Below are positions 8,809 through 17,165 of a stretch of DNA of 49,749 nt, in pieces. The notes under the pieces were generated by a model. That model searched no databases. It saw only the letters and a program-made list of their open reading frames with translations, and was not told the origin of the DNA. The DNA lies in the NCBI GenBank assembly GCA_033720895.1, contig JAWWBS010000011.1, forward strand, positions 1 through 49,749, read 5' to 3'. Position 1 is the stretch's first letter. Every line of letters starts with the position of its first letter. The position numbers and the translations under genes are program-made. The DNA is from Gammaproteobacteria bacterium (GTDB lineage Bacteria > Pseudomonadota > Gammaproteobacteria > Natronospirales > JAJUFS01).

Positions 8809-9591
8809 TCATTCGACAGCCAGCCAGGCCAGCGTGGCCATGCGACCCGTGCCACCGGCCTTGCCGACACCGCCCTGCCCGTCGCGCCGGTGCGAAAAGA
8901 AGGCATCGGTTTCCGTGAAGGTGTCGCGCCCGCCGCCGCGCACCGACCCGACGCCCAGCCCCGCCAGCTCCAAGCGTGCCAGATCATAGAGGTCGGCCAG
9001 GTACTTGTCGTGACCGTGGGTCTTGAAGGCAGCCTCCGCACCCGGCAATTGCGCGGCAAAGGTTTCCAGCAGCTCGGTACCGACCTCGAAGGAATCCGGC
9101 CCGATGGCAGGCCCCAGCCACGCCAGCAGCTGGTCGTGGCCAAGGCCATCCGCAGTCATCGCCTCTACCGTCGCCCTCAGCACGCCGTTGGCCAGCCCGC
9201 GCCAGCCGGCATGTGCAATGCCGATCCGGGTCCCTGCCCGGTTGCAAAACACCACGGGCAGGCAATCCGCCGTCAGGATGGCCAGTACCTGGCCGGGCTC
9301 GTCCGTCCAGGCGGCATCCGCCTCGGGCGGCGTATCAGGGGCCGCCCCCGTGACACGCAGGACATCGGTGCCATGCACCTGCGCCAGCCAGCGAGGTTCG
9401 GCCGGCAGCCCCAGCCGCCCCTTCAGCAGGCGCCGGTTGCCCGCCACGGCGTCGGGATCGTCACCGACATGGTCGCCCAGGTTGAAGCCGGCGTAGTTGC
9501 CCTGGCTGACACCGCCCACCCGCAGGCTGGTCGCTGCCCGGACATTGTCCGGCGCCTCCCAGTTCGGCAGCAGGAATTCAGGTGCGCTCAT
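8809..9591 (-). CDS. pgeF: Purine nucleoside phosphorylase/polyphenol oxidase family protein (YfiH, multicopper-like)
   Basis: Member of the YfiH/LACC1 family, cytoplasmic enzymes reported to act on purine nucleosides and, as PgeF, to edit peptidoglycan precursor composition. The protein has 260 residues. The conserved metal-site segments are present in order: VHGTDV, LTADCLPVVF and IAHAGWRGL, followed by LGPAIGPDSFEVG and the C-terminal FFSHRRDG. I chose the ATG at 9591 because AAGGA sits seven bases upstream and the protein then starts at the family's usual place (MSAPEFLLPNW); a longer frame exists to 9642. It overlaps the end of rluD by 14 bases, so the two are translationally coupled. 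The rluD-pgeF order is conserved in E. coli. Confidence 0.93.
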   Translation of the reverse strand: MSAPEFLLPNWEAPDNVRAATSLRVGGVSQGNYAGFNLGDHVGDDPDAVAGNRRLLKGRLGLPAEPRWLAQVHGTDVLRVTGAAPDTPPEADAAWTDEPGQVLAILTADCLPVVFCNRAGTRIGIAHAGWRGLANGVLRATVEAMTADGLGHDQLLAWLGPAIGPDSFEVGTELLETFAAQLPGAEAAFKTHGHDKYLADLYDLARLELAGLGVGSVRGGGRDTFTETDAFFSHRRDGQGGVGKAGGTGRMATLAWLAVE

Positions 9592-10549
9592 CGTGTTCCT
9601 TGAGATCGGCTGCCAGCACCTGCAGCAGGCGCTGGAAATCATCCGGCAAGGGCGCTTCGAACTGCAGGGCCTCGCCGGTCACCGGGTGCGCCAGCCCCAG
9701 CCGCCGGGCATGCAGGGCCTGGCGCTTGAATCCCTGCAAGACGTTGCGGGTTTCTTCGCTGGCCCCCTTGGGCAGCACCAGGCGGCGGCCATAGACCGGG
9801 TCGCCAACCAGCGGATAACGAATGTGCGCCATGTGCACGCGAATCTGGTGGGTACGGCCGGTTTCCAGCTTGACCGCGACGTGGGTATGGGCGCGGTAGC
9901 GCTGCATGACACGAAAATGCGTCACGGCCTCGCGACCGCCGGTGGGCCTGATGGCCTGGCGCTTGCGATCGACCGGGTGTCGACCAATGGCCGCATCAAC
10001 CGTGCCGCCAGCCGTCATCACGCCGACACAGACCGCCTCGTACTCGCGGCTGATGTCGCGCTCGGCCAGCGCGGCCACCAGCGCGGTATGCGCCGCCAGC
10101 GTTTTGGCGATCACCAGCAGGCCGGAGGTTTCCTTGTCCAGCCGATGCACGATGCCGGCCCGCGGCACGTTGGCCAGCTCCGGCGCATGGTGCAGCAGCG
10201 CGTTCTGAAGGGTGTTGTCCGGATTGCCGGCGCCCGGATGGACAACCATCCCGGCCGCCTTGTTGATGATCAACAGCGCGTCGTCCTCGAAGACGATATC
10301 CAGCGGAATGGCCTCCGGCTTCAGCGGCACCTCGTTCTCGGCCTCCGCCTCCAGCACCCACTGCTCGCCGCCACGCACGGCATCGCGGGGCTTGGGAATG
10401 CGGCCATCCAGCGTCAGCCGGCCGGCGTCGATCCATTGCTTGATGCGGGAGCGGGAATAGTCCGGCAACAGGCGGGCCAGCGCCTGGTCCAGCCGCTGGC
10501 CGGCCATCTCCACAGGAATTTCACCGTCATGCTGGTAAGTCTGCGCCAC
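9578..10549 (-). CDS. rluD: 23S rRNA pseudouridine synthase D
   Basis: Makes pseudouridines at 1911, 1915 and 1917 of 23S rRNA helix 69 in E. coli. The protein is 323 residues from a GTG start at 10549; a strong GGGAGGGG lies just upstream, which is why I reject the longer frame reaching 10621. An S4 RNA-binding domain occupies about 17-65. The catalytic aspartate is D138 in HRLDKETSGL. The conserved KLETGRTHQIRVH motif and the LVGDPVYG segment of the RluA family follow. It is divergent from bamD with a 96-base shared promoter region, the same arrangement as in E. coli, which favours RluD over RluA or RluC. Confidence 0.95.
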   Translation of the reverse strand: MAQTYQHDGEIPVEMAGQRLDQALARLLPDYSRSRIKQWIDAGRLTLDGRIPKPRDAVRGGEQWVLEAEAENEVPLKPEAIPLDIVFEDDALLIINKAAGMVVHPGAGNPDNTLQNALLHHAPELANVPRAGIVHRLDKETSGLLVIAKTLAAHTALVAALAERDISREYEAVCVGVMTAGGTVDAAIGRHPVDRKRQAIRPTGGREAVTHFRVMQRYRAHTHVAVKLETGRTHQIRVHMAHIRYPLVGDPVYGRRLVLPKGASEETRNVLQGFKRQALHARRLGLAHPVTGEALQFEAPLPDDFQRLLQVLAADLKEHDERT

Positions 10550-10645
10550 TGCCCCTCCCGGAGATCGGCCTTGATCTGCTATGCTTCGCCCTCGCCCGAC
10601 GGGTCCCGAAGGCCCGTGCATTCTAACAGTTTATGGATTCCCTAC

Positions 10646-11455
10646 ATGTTCACCCGCTTGCACGCTCGTTCGATCGAAACAGCTCTTCCCGGCTCGCTTG
10701 GCCGCCTGGCCCTGCTCCTGGCACTCGCCATGGCGCTTGGCGCCTGCGCGAGCAAACCGGATGACTACATCGAGCCCGCTGACGTGCTGTATGCCAAGGC
10801 CAACGAGGCCCTGGTGAACAACAATTTCCCGCTGGCCGCCGACCGACTCAACACCATCATGGCGCGCTACCCGTTCACGCCCTATGCCGTGCAGGCCCAC
10901 CTGGACTCGCTGTATGCCATGCACCAGCTTGACCAGGCAGACATGGTGGGCGAGGAAGCCGAGCGCTTCATTCGCGAGAACCCGCGCCATCCGGCCATCG
11001 ACTACGCCTATTACATGAAGGGCGTGGCCTACTACCGGGATCCGCCGAACGTGCTGGAACGCGTTTTCGATGTCGACGCGGCCACGCGTGATGTCGACTA
11101 CGCTCGCAAGAGCTTTGCCAATTTCCGTGACCTGATCCTGCGCTACCCGGACAGCAAGTACTCGGTGGATGCGCGCCAGCGCATGCTGGAACTGAAATAC
11201 CGCCTGGCACGGCACGAGATTCACGTCGCCGATTACTACATTCGCCGCGGCGCCTGGATGTCGGCCATCCGTCGTGCCAATCGCGTGCTGGAAGATTTCC
11301 AGGGCACGCCGGCGGAAGTCGACGCGCTGATGATCCTGGTGAAAGGCTACACGGAGCTGGGCATCGATGACCTGGTAGCCCAGCCGCGTGCCGTCCTGGC
11401 GGCCAACCCGGACCGGCAACCTGCCGTCCTGCCCCCGGACTTTCTCGACGACTGA
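10646..11455 (+). CDS. bamD: Outer membrane assembly lipoprotein BamD
   Basis: Essential periplasm-facing lipoprotein of the BAM complex, which inserts beta-barrel proteins into the outer membrane. The protein is 269 residues from ATG 10646. A signal peptide ends in the lipobox LGAC (Cys34). Five TPR-like repeats follow; recognisable family segments are ANEALVNNNFPLAADRL, YAYYMKGVAYY and YPDSKYSVDARQRM. The usual length is about 245, so this form has a slightly long n-region; a shorter start is not available in frame before the hydrophobic core. It is divergent from rluD. It converges on nadE with only 27 bases between the stops. Confidence 0.95.
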   Translation: MFTRLHARSIETALPGSLGRLALLLALAMALGACASKPDDYIEPADVLYAKANEALVNNNFPLAADRLNTIMARYPFTPYAVQAHLDSLYAMHQLDQADMVGEEAERFIRENPRHPAIDYAYYMKGVAYYRDPPNVLERVFDVDAATRDVDYARKSFANFRDLILRYPDSKYSVDARQRMLELKYRLARHEIHVADYYIRRGAWMSAIRRANRVLEDFQGTPAEVDALMILVKGYTELGIDDLVAQPRAVLAANPDRQPAVLPPDFLDD

Positions 11456-11482
11456 CCGTCGAGCGGCAACCTGCCACCGGAT

Positions 11483-13126
11483 CTACTTCTGGTGGCGGTA
11501 GCCCGACGTGATGGGATAGCGCCGTTCGCGGCCGAAGGCGCGACGGGAAATCTTCACCCCCGGTGGTGCCTGGCGACGCTTGTATTCATTTCGCTGCACC
11601 AGTCCGACCACGCGTTCGACCGTCTGCCGATCGAAACCCCGCGCAACAACCTCGGCCACGCTGAGATCGTCCTCGACGTAAGCCTCGAGAATGGCATCCA
11701 GGGTGTCGTAATCCGGTAGCGAATCCGAATCCTTCTGGTCCGGCCTGAGTTCGGCCGATGGCGGTCGCGTAATGACCACCTCCGGAATCGCCGGCGACAG
11801 CCCGTTGCGGTACTTCGCCAGGCGGTACACCAGTGTCTTCGGCACGTCCTTCAGCGCCGCAAAGCCGCCTGCCATGTCGCCATACAGCGTCGCGTAGCCC
11901 ACGGCCATCTCGGACTTGTTGCCCGTGGTCAGCACGATGTCGCCGGACTTGTTGGACAAGGCCATCAGGATCACACCGCGCGACCGCGCCTGGATGTTTT
12001 CCTCGGTCGTGTCCGGCGGCAGGCCTTCGAATACCGACGCCAGGATGTCCTCGAACGCGACCACCGGTTTCTCGATGGCGATGGAATGGTAGGTCACGCC
12101 CAGCATCTCGGCCTGGCGCGCGGCCTCGGTCGTGCTGATGTCCGAGGTGTACTGCGACGGCATCATCACTGCGGTGACCTTGTCGGCACCCAGCGCATCG
12201 ACGGCGATCGCCAGGGTCAGGCCCGAGTCGATACCGCCGGAAAGCCCCAGCAATGCCCCCGGGAAGCCGTTCTTGTTGACGTAGTCGCGCACACCCATGA
12301 CCAGCGCCTTGTAGACGCTTTCTTCCTGGCTGCCCTCGACATGCACCTCGCCCGGTTCGACATCCACCACGCCGTTCTCGCGCCTGAGACGAACCGGCGT
12401 CAGCACTTCATCGAAGGCAGCGCTGCGCACCGCGGCGCGCCCATGCCGGCTGACGGCCAGCGAACCGCCATCGAACACCAGCTCGTCCTGGCCACCGACC
12501 AGGTTCACGTAGACGATCGGCAGGCCGCATTCCTCGACCCGCAGTTTGAGGACCTCGGCCTCGCGGTGCATCTGCCTGCCCATCTGGAAGGGCGACGCCG
12601 AGACATTCAGCAGCACGTCGGCACCGGCATCGGCCGTCTGCCGGGCCACGCCCGGGTGCCAGAGGTCTTCGCAAACGGTGAGCCCCAACTGGAAGCCCTG
12701 GTACTCGACCACGCAGGGCACGTCGCCTTCGACGAAATAACGCTTTTCGTCGAACACGCCGTAATTCGGCAGCAACTGCTTGCGATACACGCCGAGCACA
12801 TGGCCGCGAGTCAGCAACTGCGCGGTATTGAAGATCCGCCCGCTGTCGAACACGTATTCCGGCAGGCCGAGCAGCACGGCCACACCCTCGGGCAACTCTG
12901 CCAGCAGGCGCTCGAAGCCGGCATGCAGTTGCCCGCGCAGGCCACCGTGATGCAGCAGGTCTTCCGGCGGATAACCCGTCAGCATCAATTCGGGGAAGAT
13001 CACCAGCTCGGCGCCCTGCTCGCGGACCGCCTGGGCCGTCAGCGCCAGCACCTTGTCGACGTTGCCCGGCACGTCTCCCACTGTCGGGTTGGCCTGGGCC
13101 ATGCTGATGTTCAAGGTGTTGCTCAT
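11483..13126 (-). CDS. nadE: Glutamine-dependent NAD+ synthetase
   Basis: Catalyses the last step of NAD+ synthesis: ATP-dependent amidation of nicotinate adenine dinucleotide using ammonia from glutamine. The 547 residues contain an N-terminal nitrilase-type glutaminase domain with the Glu-Lys-Cys triad visible (FPELMLTGYPPED, YRKQLLPNYGVFDE, TVCEDLWHP), and a C-terminal ATP-pyrophosphatase synthetase domain with the P-loop GLSGGIDSG and the later TTGNKSEMAVGY motif. The start at 13126 has GGGAG five bases upstream. It is isolated from sucD upstream by tandem terminators. The glutaminase domain means it does not rely on free ammonia. Confidence 0.97.
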   Translation of the reverse strand: MSNTLNISMAQANPTVGDVPGNVDKVLALTAQAVREQGAELVIFPELMLTGYPPEDLLHHGGLRGQLHAGFERLLAELPEGVAVLLGLPEYVFDSGRIFNTAQLLTRGHVLGVYRKQLLPNYGVFDEKRYFVEGDVPCVVEYQGFQLGLTVCEDLWHPGVARQTADAGADVLLNVSASPFQMGRQMHREAEVLKLRVEECGLPIVYVNLVGGQDELVFDGGSLAVSRHGRAAVRSAAFDEVLTPVRLRRENGVVDVEPGEVHVEGSQEESVYKALVMGVRDYVNKNGFPGALLGLSGGIDSGLTLAIAVDALGADKVTAVMMPSQYTSDISTTEAARQAEMLGVTYHSIAIEKPVVAFEDILASVFEGLPPDTTEENIQARSRGVILMALSNKSGDIVLTTGNKSEMAVGYATLYGDMAGGFAALKDVPKTLVYRLAKYRNGLSPAIPEVVITRPPSAELRPDQKDSDSLPDYDTLDAILEAYVEDDLSVAEVVARGFDRQTVERVVGLVQRNEYKRRQAPPGVKISRRAFGRERRYPITSGYRHQK

Positions 13127-13160
13127 GTTGCTCCCTGGGAAGAAAAATTACCCTGCATAC

Positions 13161-13181
13161 AAAATCCCCGCCGAAGCGGGC
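13161..13181 (-). terminator. Second (degenerate) copy of tandem terminator after sucD
   Basis: On the minus strand CCCGC-TTCG-GCGGG then GATTTT. It is one half of a roughly 30-base tandem duplication: TGCATAC followed by an A-run and CCCCGC appears at 13154 and again at 13184. This copy has the shorter stem. It would act as a backup terminator before nadE. Confidence 0.6.
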
Positions 13182-13190
13182 CTTGCATAC

Positions 13191-13217
13191 AAAAATCCCC
13201 GCTGAAGCGGGGATTTT
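13191..13217 (-). terminator. Rho-independent terminator of the sucCD operon
   Basis: An 11-bp perfect stem, AAAATCCCCGC-TTCA-GCGGGGATTTT, with a T-run on the minus strand, lies 24 bases beyond the sucD stop. The flanking A and T tracts make it usable on both strands, but only the minus strand has a gene to terminate. Confidence 0.9.
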
Positions 13218-13240
13218 CCAACAACTTCACTGCAAAAGCA

Positions 13241-14116
13241 TCAGCCGGCGAGCTTGGCGTGAATCGCTTCGCCCAGTTCGGCCGGGGAACGCACGGTGGT
13301 CACACCGGCAGCTTCCAGCGCCTTGAACTTCTCGTCGGCCGTGCCCTTGCCACCGGAGATGATCGCACCGGCATGGCCCATGCGCTTGCCCGGAGGCGCA
13401 GTCACGCCCGCGATGTAGGCCACCACCGGCTTCGAGACGTTCGACTTGATGAACTCGGCAGCCGCTTCCTCGTCGGTACCGCCGATTTCGCCGACCATGA
13501 TGATGCCTTCGGTCTGCGGATCCTTCTCGAACAGTTCGATGACTTCGATGAAGTTCATGCCGCGGACCGGGTCGCCACCGATGCCGACACAGGTCGACTG
13601 GCCAAGGCCATTGCCGGTGGTCTGGTGCACGGCTTCGTAGGTCAGGGTGCCCGAACGCGACACGATGCCGACCTTGCCCGGCTTGTGGATGTGGCCCGGC
13701 ATGATGCCGATCTTGCACTCGCCCGGCGTGATCACGCCCGGGCAGTTCGGGCCGACCAGGTTGGCTTCCGGGTAATCCTTCAGCGCCTGCTTGACCTTGA
13801 TCATGTCGACGACCGGGATGCCCTCGGTGATGCAGATGATGGTCTTGATGCCGGCATCGGCGGCTTCGAGAATCGCGTCGGCCGCAAACGGCGGCGGCAC
13901 GAAGATCATCGAGGCATCGGCGCCGGTTTCGGAAACCGCATCGCCAACCGTGTTGAATACCGGGCGGTCGAGGTGCTTGTCGCCACCCTTGTTGGGGGTA
14001 ACGCCACCCACGAGCTGCGTGCCGTAGGCAATCGCCTGTTCGGAATGGAAGGTGCCCTGCTGGCCGGTGAAGCCCTGGGTGATCACCTTGGTGTTTTTAT
14101 CAATAAGAATACTCAT
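13241..14116 (-). CDS. sucD: Succinyl-CoA synthetase alpha subunit
   Basis: Alpha subunit of the TCA-cycle enzyme that converts succinyl-CoA to succinate with substrate-level formation of ATP or GTP. At 291 residues it is full length. The CoA-binding Rossmann domain opens the protein ([14 protein letters not shown]), followed by GGVTPNKGG and [20 protein letters not shown]. The active-site histidine that is phosphorylated lies in [14 protein letters not shown] near residue 247. It is 31 bases downstream of sucC and ends in tandem terminators. The sucCD pair stands apart from the rest of the TCA operon, as in Xanthomonas relatives, where it borders pilus genes. Confidence 0.98.
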   Translation of the reverse strand: MSILIDKNTKVITQGFTGQQGTFHSEQAIAYGTQLVGGVTPNKGGDKHLDRPVFNTVGDAVSETGADASMIFVPPPFAADAILEAADAGIKTIICITEGIPVVDMIKVKQALKDYPEANLVGPNCPGVITPGECKIGIMPGHIHKPGKVGIVSRSGTLTYEAVHQTTGNGLGQSTCVGIGGDPVRGMNFIEVIELFEKDPQTEGIIMVGEIGGTDEEAAAEFIKSNVSKPVVAYIAGVTAPPGKRMGHAGAIISGGKGTADEKFKALEAAGVTTVRSPAELGEAIHAKLAG

Positions 14117-14147
14117 TGCTAATGCTTCCTGAATTCGGTGAGTGGGC

Positions 14148-15311
14148 TTACTTGGCGACCGCGGCGATGATCTTCTTCGCTGCGTCCGTCAGGTCGTCGG
14201 CCGGCTGGACGGCGACATCGGAATTCGCCAGCAGCTCCTTGCCCTTGTCGACGTTGGTGCCTTCGAGACGCGCCACGACCGGCACGGTGACACCGACTTC
14301 CTTCACCGCCGCGAGGATGCCCTCGGCGATCAGGTCACAGCGGACGATGCCGCCGAAAATGTTGACCAGGATGCCTTCCACGTCTTCGTTCGACAGGATC
14401 AGCTTGAAGGCCTCGGTCACGCGCTCCTTGGTTGCACCACCGCCAACGTCCAGGAAGTTGGCCGGCTCGCCACCGTGCAGCTTGATCAGGTCCATGGTGG
14501 CCATGGCCAGGCCCGCACCGTTCACCATGCAGGCGATGTTGCCGTCGAGCTGGACGTAGTTCAGCTCGTGCTCGTGGGCGATGTTTTCCTTTTCGTCTTC
14601 CTGGGTCGGATCGCGCATCTCGGCCAGGTCCTTGTGACGGAACATGGCGGAATCGTCGAGGTTCACCTTGGCGTCCAGCACCACGACACGGTTGTCGGTG
14701 GTGATGATCAGCGGGTTGATCTCGACCAGCGAGGCGTCCTTTTCAACGAACATGTTGTAAAGACCCTGCACGATCTTGCCGAAATCCTTCTGCTGTTCCT
14801 TGGTGATGCCGAGGCCGAAGGCCAGTTCGCGCATCTGGAACGGCATCAGGCCGGTCACCGGGTTCACGTGGACCTTGAAGATCTTTTCCGGGGTCTTCTC
14901 GGCGACTTCCTCGATGTCCATGCCACCCTCGGTGGAGGCCATGAAGGTGATGCGGCTGGTGTCGCGATCGACGACCACCGACAGGTACAGCTCGCGCGAG
15001 ATGTCGGAGCCGGCTTCGATCAGCAGCTGGCTGACGGGCAGGCCTTCCGGTCCGGTCTGGTGGGTGACCAGGGTCATGCCGATCATCTTGTCGGCCGCCT
15101 CACGGACCTCATCAAGAGTCTTGCAGAGCGTGACACCGCCGGCCTTGCCGCGGCCGCCTGCGTGAACCTGGGCCTTGACGACCCAGAGGTTGCCGCCCAG
15201 TTCCTCGGCAGCTGACGCTGCGGCGGCGGCGGAATCGACCACCTTTCCGCGTGGAACAGGCATGCCATAATTCGCAAAAAGCGCTTTCGACTGATATTCG
15301 TGAAGATTCAT
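14148..15311 (-). CDS. sucC: Succinyl-CoA synthetase beta subunit
   Basis: Beta subunit carrying the ATP-grasp nucleotide site and succinate site of succinyl-CoA synthetase. The 387 residues start with [16 protein letters not shown], the standard opening, and contain [17 protein letters not shown] (ATP-grasp), EINPLIIT, and the [18 protein letters not shown] and [10 protein letters not shown] segments of the CoA-ligase domain. It is followed by sucD. The start codon faces the pilS gene; a sigma-70-like promoter can be proposed about 40 bases upstream. Confidence 0.98.
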   Translation of the reverse strand: MNLHEYQSKALFANYGMPVPRGKVVDSAAAAASAAEELGGNLWVVKAQVHAGGRGKAGGVTLCKTLDEVREAADKMIGMTLVTHQTGPEGLPVSQLLIEAGSDISRELYLSVVVDRDTSRITFMASTEGGMDIEEVAEKTPEKIFKVHVNPVTGLMPFQMRELAFGLGITKEQQKDFGKIVQGLYNMFVEKDASLVEINPLIITTDNRVVVLDAKVNLDDSAMFRHKDLAEMRDPTQEDEKENIAHEHELNYVQLDGNIACMVNGAGLAMATMDLIKLHGGEPANFLDVGGGATKERVTEAFKLILSNEDVEGILVNIFGGIVRCDLIAEGILAAVKEVGVTVPVVARLEGTNVDKGKELLANSDVAVQPADDLTDAAKKIIAAVAK

Positions 15312-15349
15312 GGTTATCCGCGTGTTGGAGGGTCAAAAATGAAGCGCGT

Positions 15350-15378
15350 ATTTTGGCTGAAATGGCGCCAATTCGCAA
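15350..15378 (-). promoter_or_regulatory. Predicted sigma-70 promoter of sucCD
   Basis: On the minus strand TTGCGA (15378-15373), 17 bases, CAAAAT (15355-15350); each box matches the consensus at four of six positions. A short inverted repeat, TGCCAC-A-GTGGCA (15383-15395), lies just upstream of the -35 box and could be an operator. Confidence 0.4.
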
Positions 15379-15460
15379 AAACTGCCACAGTGGCAAGGAT
15401 TTCCGGGCAAATGCAGCGCACAAAGGCCGCCGCAGGCCCGGCAGAAAAGGGAGCTTGCGC

Positions 15461-17137
15461 TTGAACCAGCCCGCCATATCCCGCTCCGACAGCAGGCCGG
15501 CCACACCGGGCAGGCCCAGCAGCGAGGACCGCCTGGCCATGCTGGCCGAGCTGTTCCAGGTCTCCGGTCGGGACCTGAACTGGCGAATCCTGCGGCTGCT
15601 GAACCTCTACCGGGTCCTGGCGGCCGGCGTCATGCTGCTGCTGTTCCTCGACACCACGGTCGCCACTTTCGGGGCGCTGCACCCCGACCTGTTCGTGTTC
15701 GGCGCCTTTTTCTGGCTGGGATTCGGCCTGCTGCTGTCCTTCCTGCTCAGGGGCCGCTGGCCGGGCATCACACTCTTGACCTACTTCTCGCTGCTCACGG
15801 ACATCGGCATCGTCACCTTGCTGACCCACGCATCCGGCGGCCAGGGCTCCGGCCTGGCCGTGCTGTTGTTCGTCACCACGGTGGCGGGTGCCGCACTGCT
15901 CAAGGAGCGGGTCGCGCTTGCGTACGCTGCCATCGCCTCGCTCTCGCTGCTGGTGGAGCAGACCCTCGGGCATCTCGAGGGCACCAGCCAGTCCACGCTC
16001 TACGCCAATGCCGGCATTACCGGCATCATCCTGTTCACGACCGCCGTGGTCGGCTCGCGCGTGGCACAACGCTTCCGCGAATCGGAAGCCCTTGCGGAAC
16101 GTCGCGGCATCGATCTCGAGAACCTGTCGCAGGTCAACGAGGCGGTGGTCGAGAACATGCAGACCGGCATCCTGGTCATCGATGGTCGCGATCGCATCCG
16201 CCAGATGAACCCCTCGGCCGGACGGTTGCTCGATACCAGCTCGCGCGGTGGACGAAGCCTGGACAGCGTCTCGCCACTGCTGGCCGGCCTGGTCCGTCAC
16301 TGGCGTGATGGCGAGGCCATCGTCAAATCCAGCGTCAAGCTCGGCGACCGGACCCTGTTGCTGCGTGTCGAACTGCTGGGCAACGATTCGGGCAACGGGG
16401 CCGCAATCATTTTCCTGGAAGACGCGGCAATCGCCTCCGAGCAGATACAGCAAACCAAGCTGGCCGCACTTGGCCGCCTGACTGCCTCCATGGCCCATGA
16501 AATTCGCAATCCGATCGGCGCCATTTCGCATGCCAACCAGTTGCTGGCCGAGGCCGATCTCGACGCAACGGATCGTCGCTTCGTCGACATCATCCGCCAG
16601 CAAAGCGACCGCGTGAACGACATCATCGAGAATATCCTGCAGCTGGGGCGTCGCCAGGCCTTGCAGTCCGAGCAACTGGACATCGAGACCTGGCTGCGCG
16701 ATTTCATCATGGAATACTGCGACAGCTATGGCCTGGAACTCGATGCCATCGAATTCATCGCACCCGCCGATGCCATGAATGTCCGCATCGACCCGGGCCA
16801 CTTGCGACAGGTCCTGGTCAACCTGCTGGACAATGCCCGCCTGCATGGCGAGCCGGCTGCCGACGGTCGCCATGCCAGCCTGAGGCTGACCCGCACACCC
16901 CAGGGTGAAATCTGTTTCCTGGATGTGGTGGATTTCGGTCCGGGTGTACCGGATGACATTGCCAGCCAGATTTTCGAACCCTTCTATACGAGCGCGCGCA
17001 AGGGTACCGGTCTCGGCCTGTTCATTGCCCGCGAGCTGTGCGAGTGCAATCATGCGCAACTGACCTACGGGCGGGACGAACAGGGGAACAGCTGTTTCCG
17101 TATCACCTTCTCCGACCGCGATTTCAACCTGACCTGA
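15461..17137 (+). CDS. pilS: PilS-type sensor histidine kinase
   Basis: Inner-membrane histidine kinase that phosphorylates PilR; in Pseudomonas it senses pilin in the membrane and controls pilin transcription. Six hydrophobic segments span about residues 45-215, as in PilS. A PAS domain follows (NEAVVENMQTGILVIDG), then the HisKA box with the phosphorylated histidine in ASMAHEIRNP (about H346), and an ATPase domain with N box NLLDNARLHG, DFGPGVPD and GTGLGLF. I chose the TTG at 15461 because AAGGGAG sits about eight bases upstream (558 residues). An ATG at 15539 would give 532 residues, close to the 530 of P. aeruginosa PilS, so the start is uncertain. pilR follows after 28 bases. Confidence 0.92.
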   Translation: MNQPAISRSDSRPATPGRPSSEDRLAMLAELFQVSGRDLNWRILRLLNLYRVLAAGVMLLLFLDTTVATFGALHPDLFVFGAFFWLGFGLLLSFLLRGRWPGITLLTYFSLLTDIGIVTLLTHASGGQGSGLAVLLFVTTVAGAALLKERVALAYAAIASLSLLVEQTLGHLEGTSQSTLYANAGITGIILFTTAVVGSRVAQRFRESEALAERRGIDLENLSQVNEAVVENMQTGILVIDGRDRIRQMNPSAGRLLDTSSRGGRSLDSVSPLLAGLVRHWRDGEAIVKSSVKLGDRTLLLRVELLGNDSGNGAAIIFLEDAAIASEQIQQTKLAALGRLTASMAHEIRNPIGAISHANQLLAEADLDATDRRFVDIIRQQSDRVNDIIENILQLGRRQALQSEQLDIETWLRDFIMEYCDSYGLELDAIEFIAPADAMNVRIDPGHLRQVLVNLLDNARLHGEPAADGRHASLRLTRTPQGEICFLDVVDFGPGVPDDIASQIFEPFYTSARKGTGLGLFIARELCECNHAQLTYGRDEQGNSCFRITFSDRDFNLT

Positions 17138-17165
17138 GCAGGCAAGGGCACCCTGGCTGACGGAC

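Noticed and set aside
11414-11475. 12-base direct repeat CGGCAACCTGCC, copies 50 bases apart across the bamD end
   Set aside because: Only two copies, one inside coding sequence, no structure; probably coincidence.
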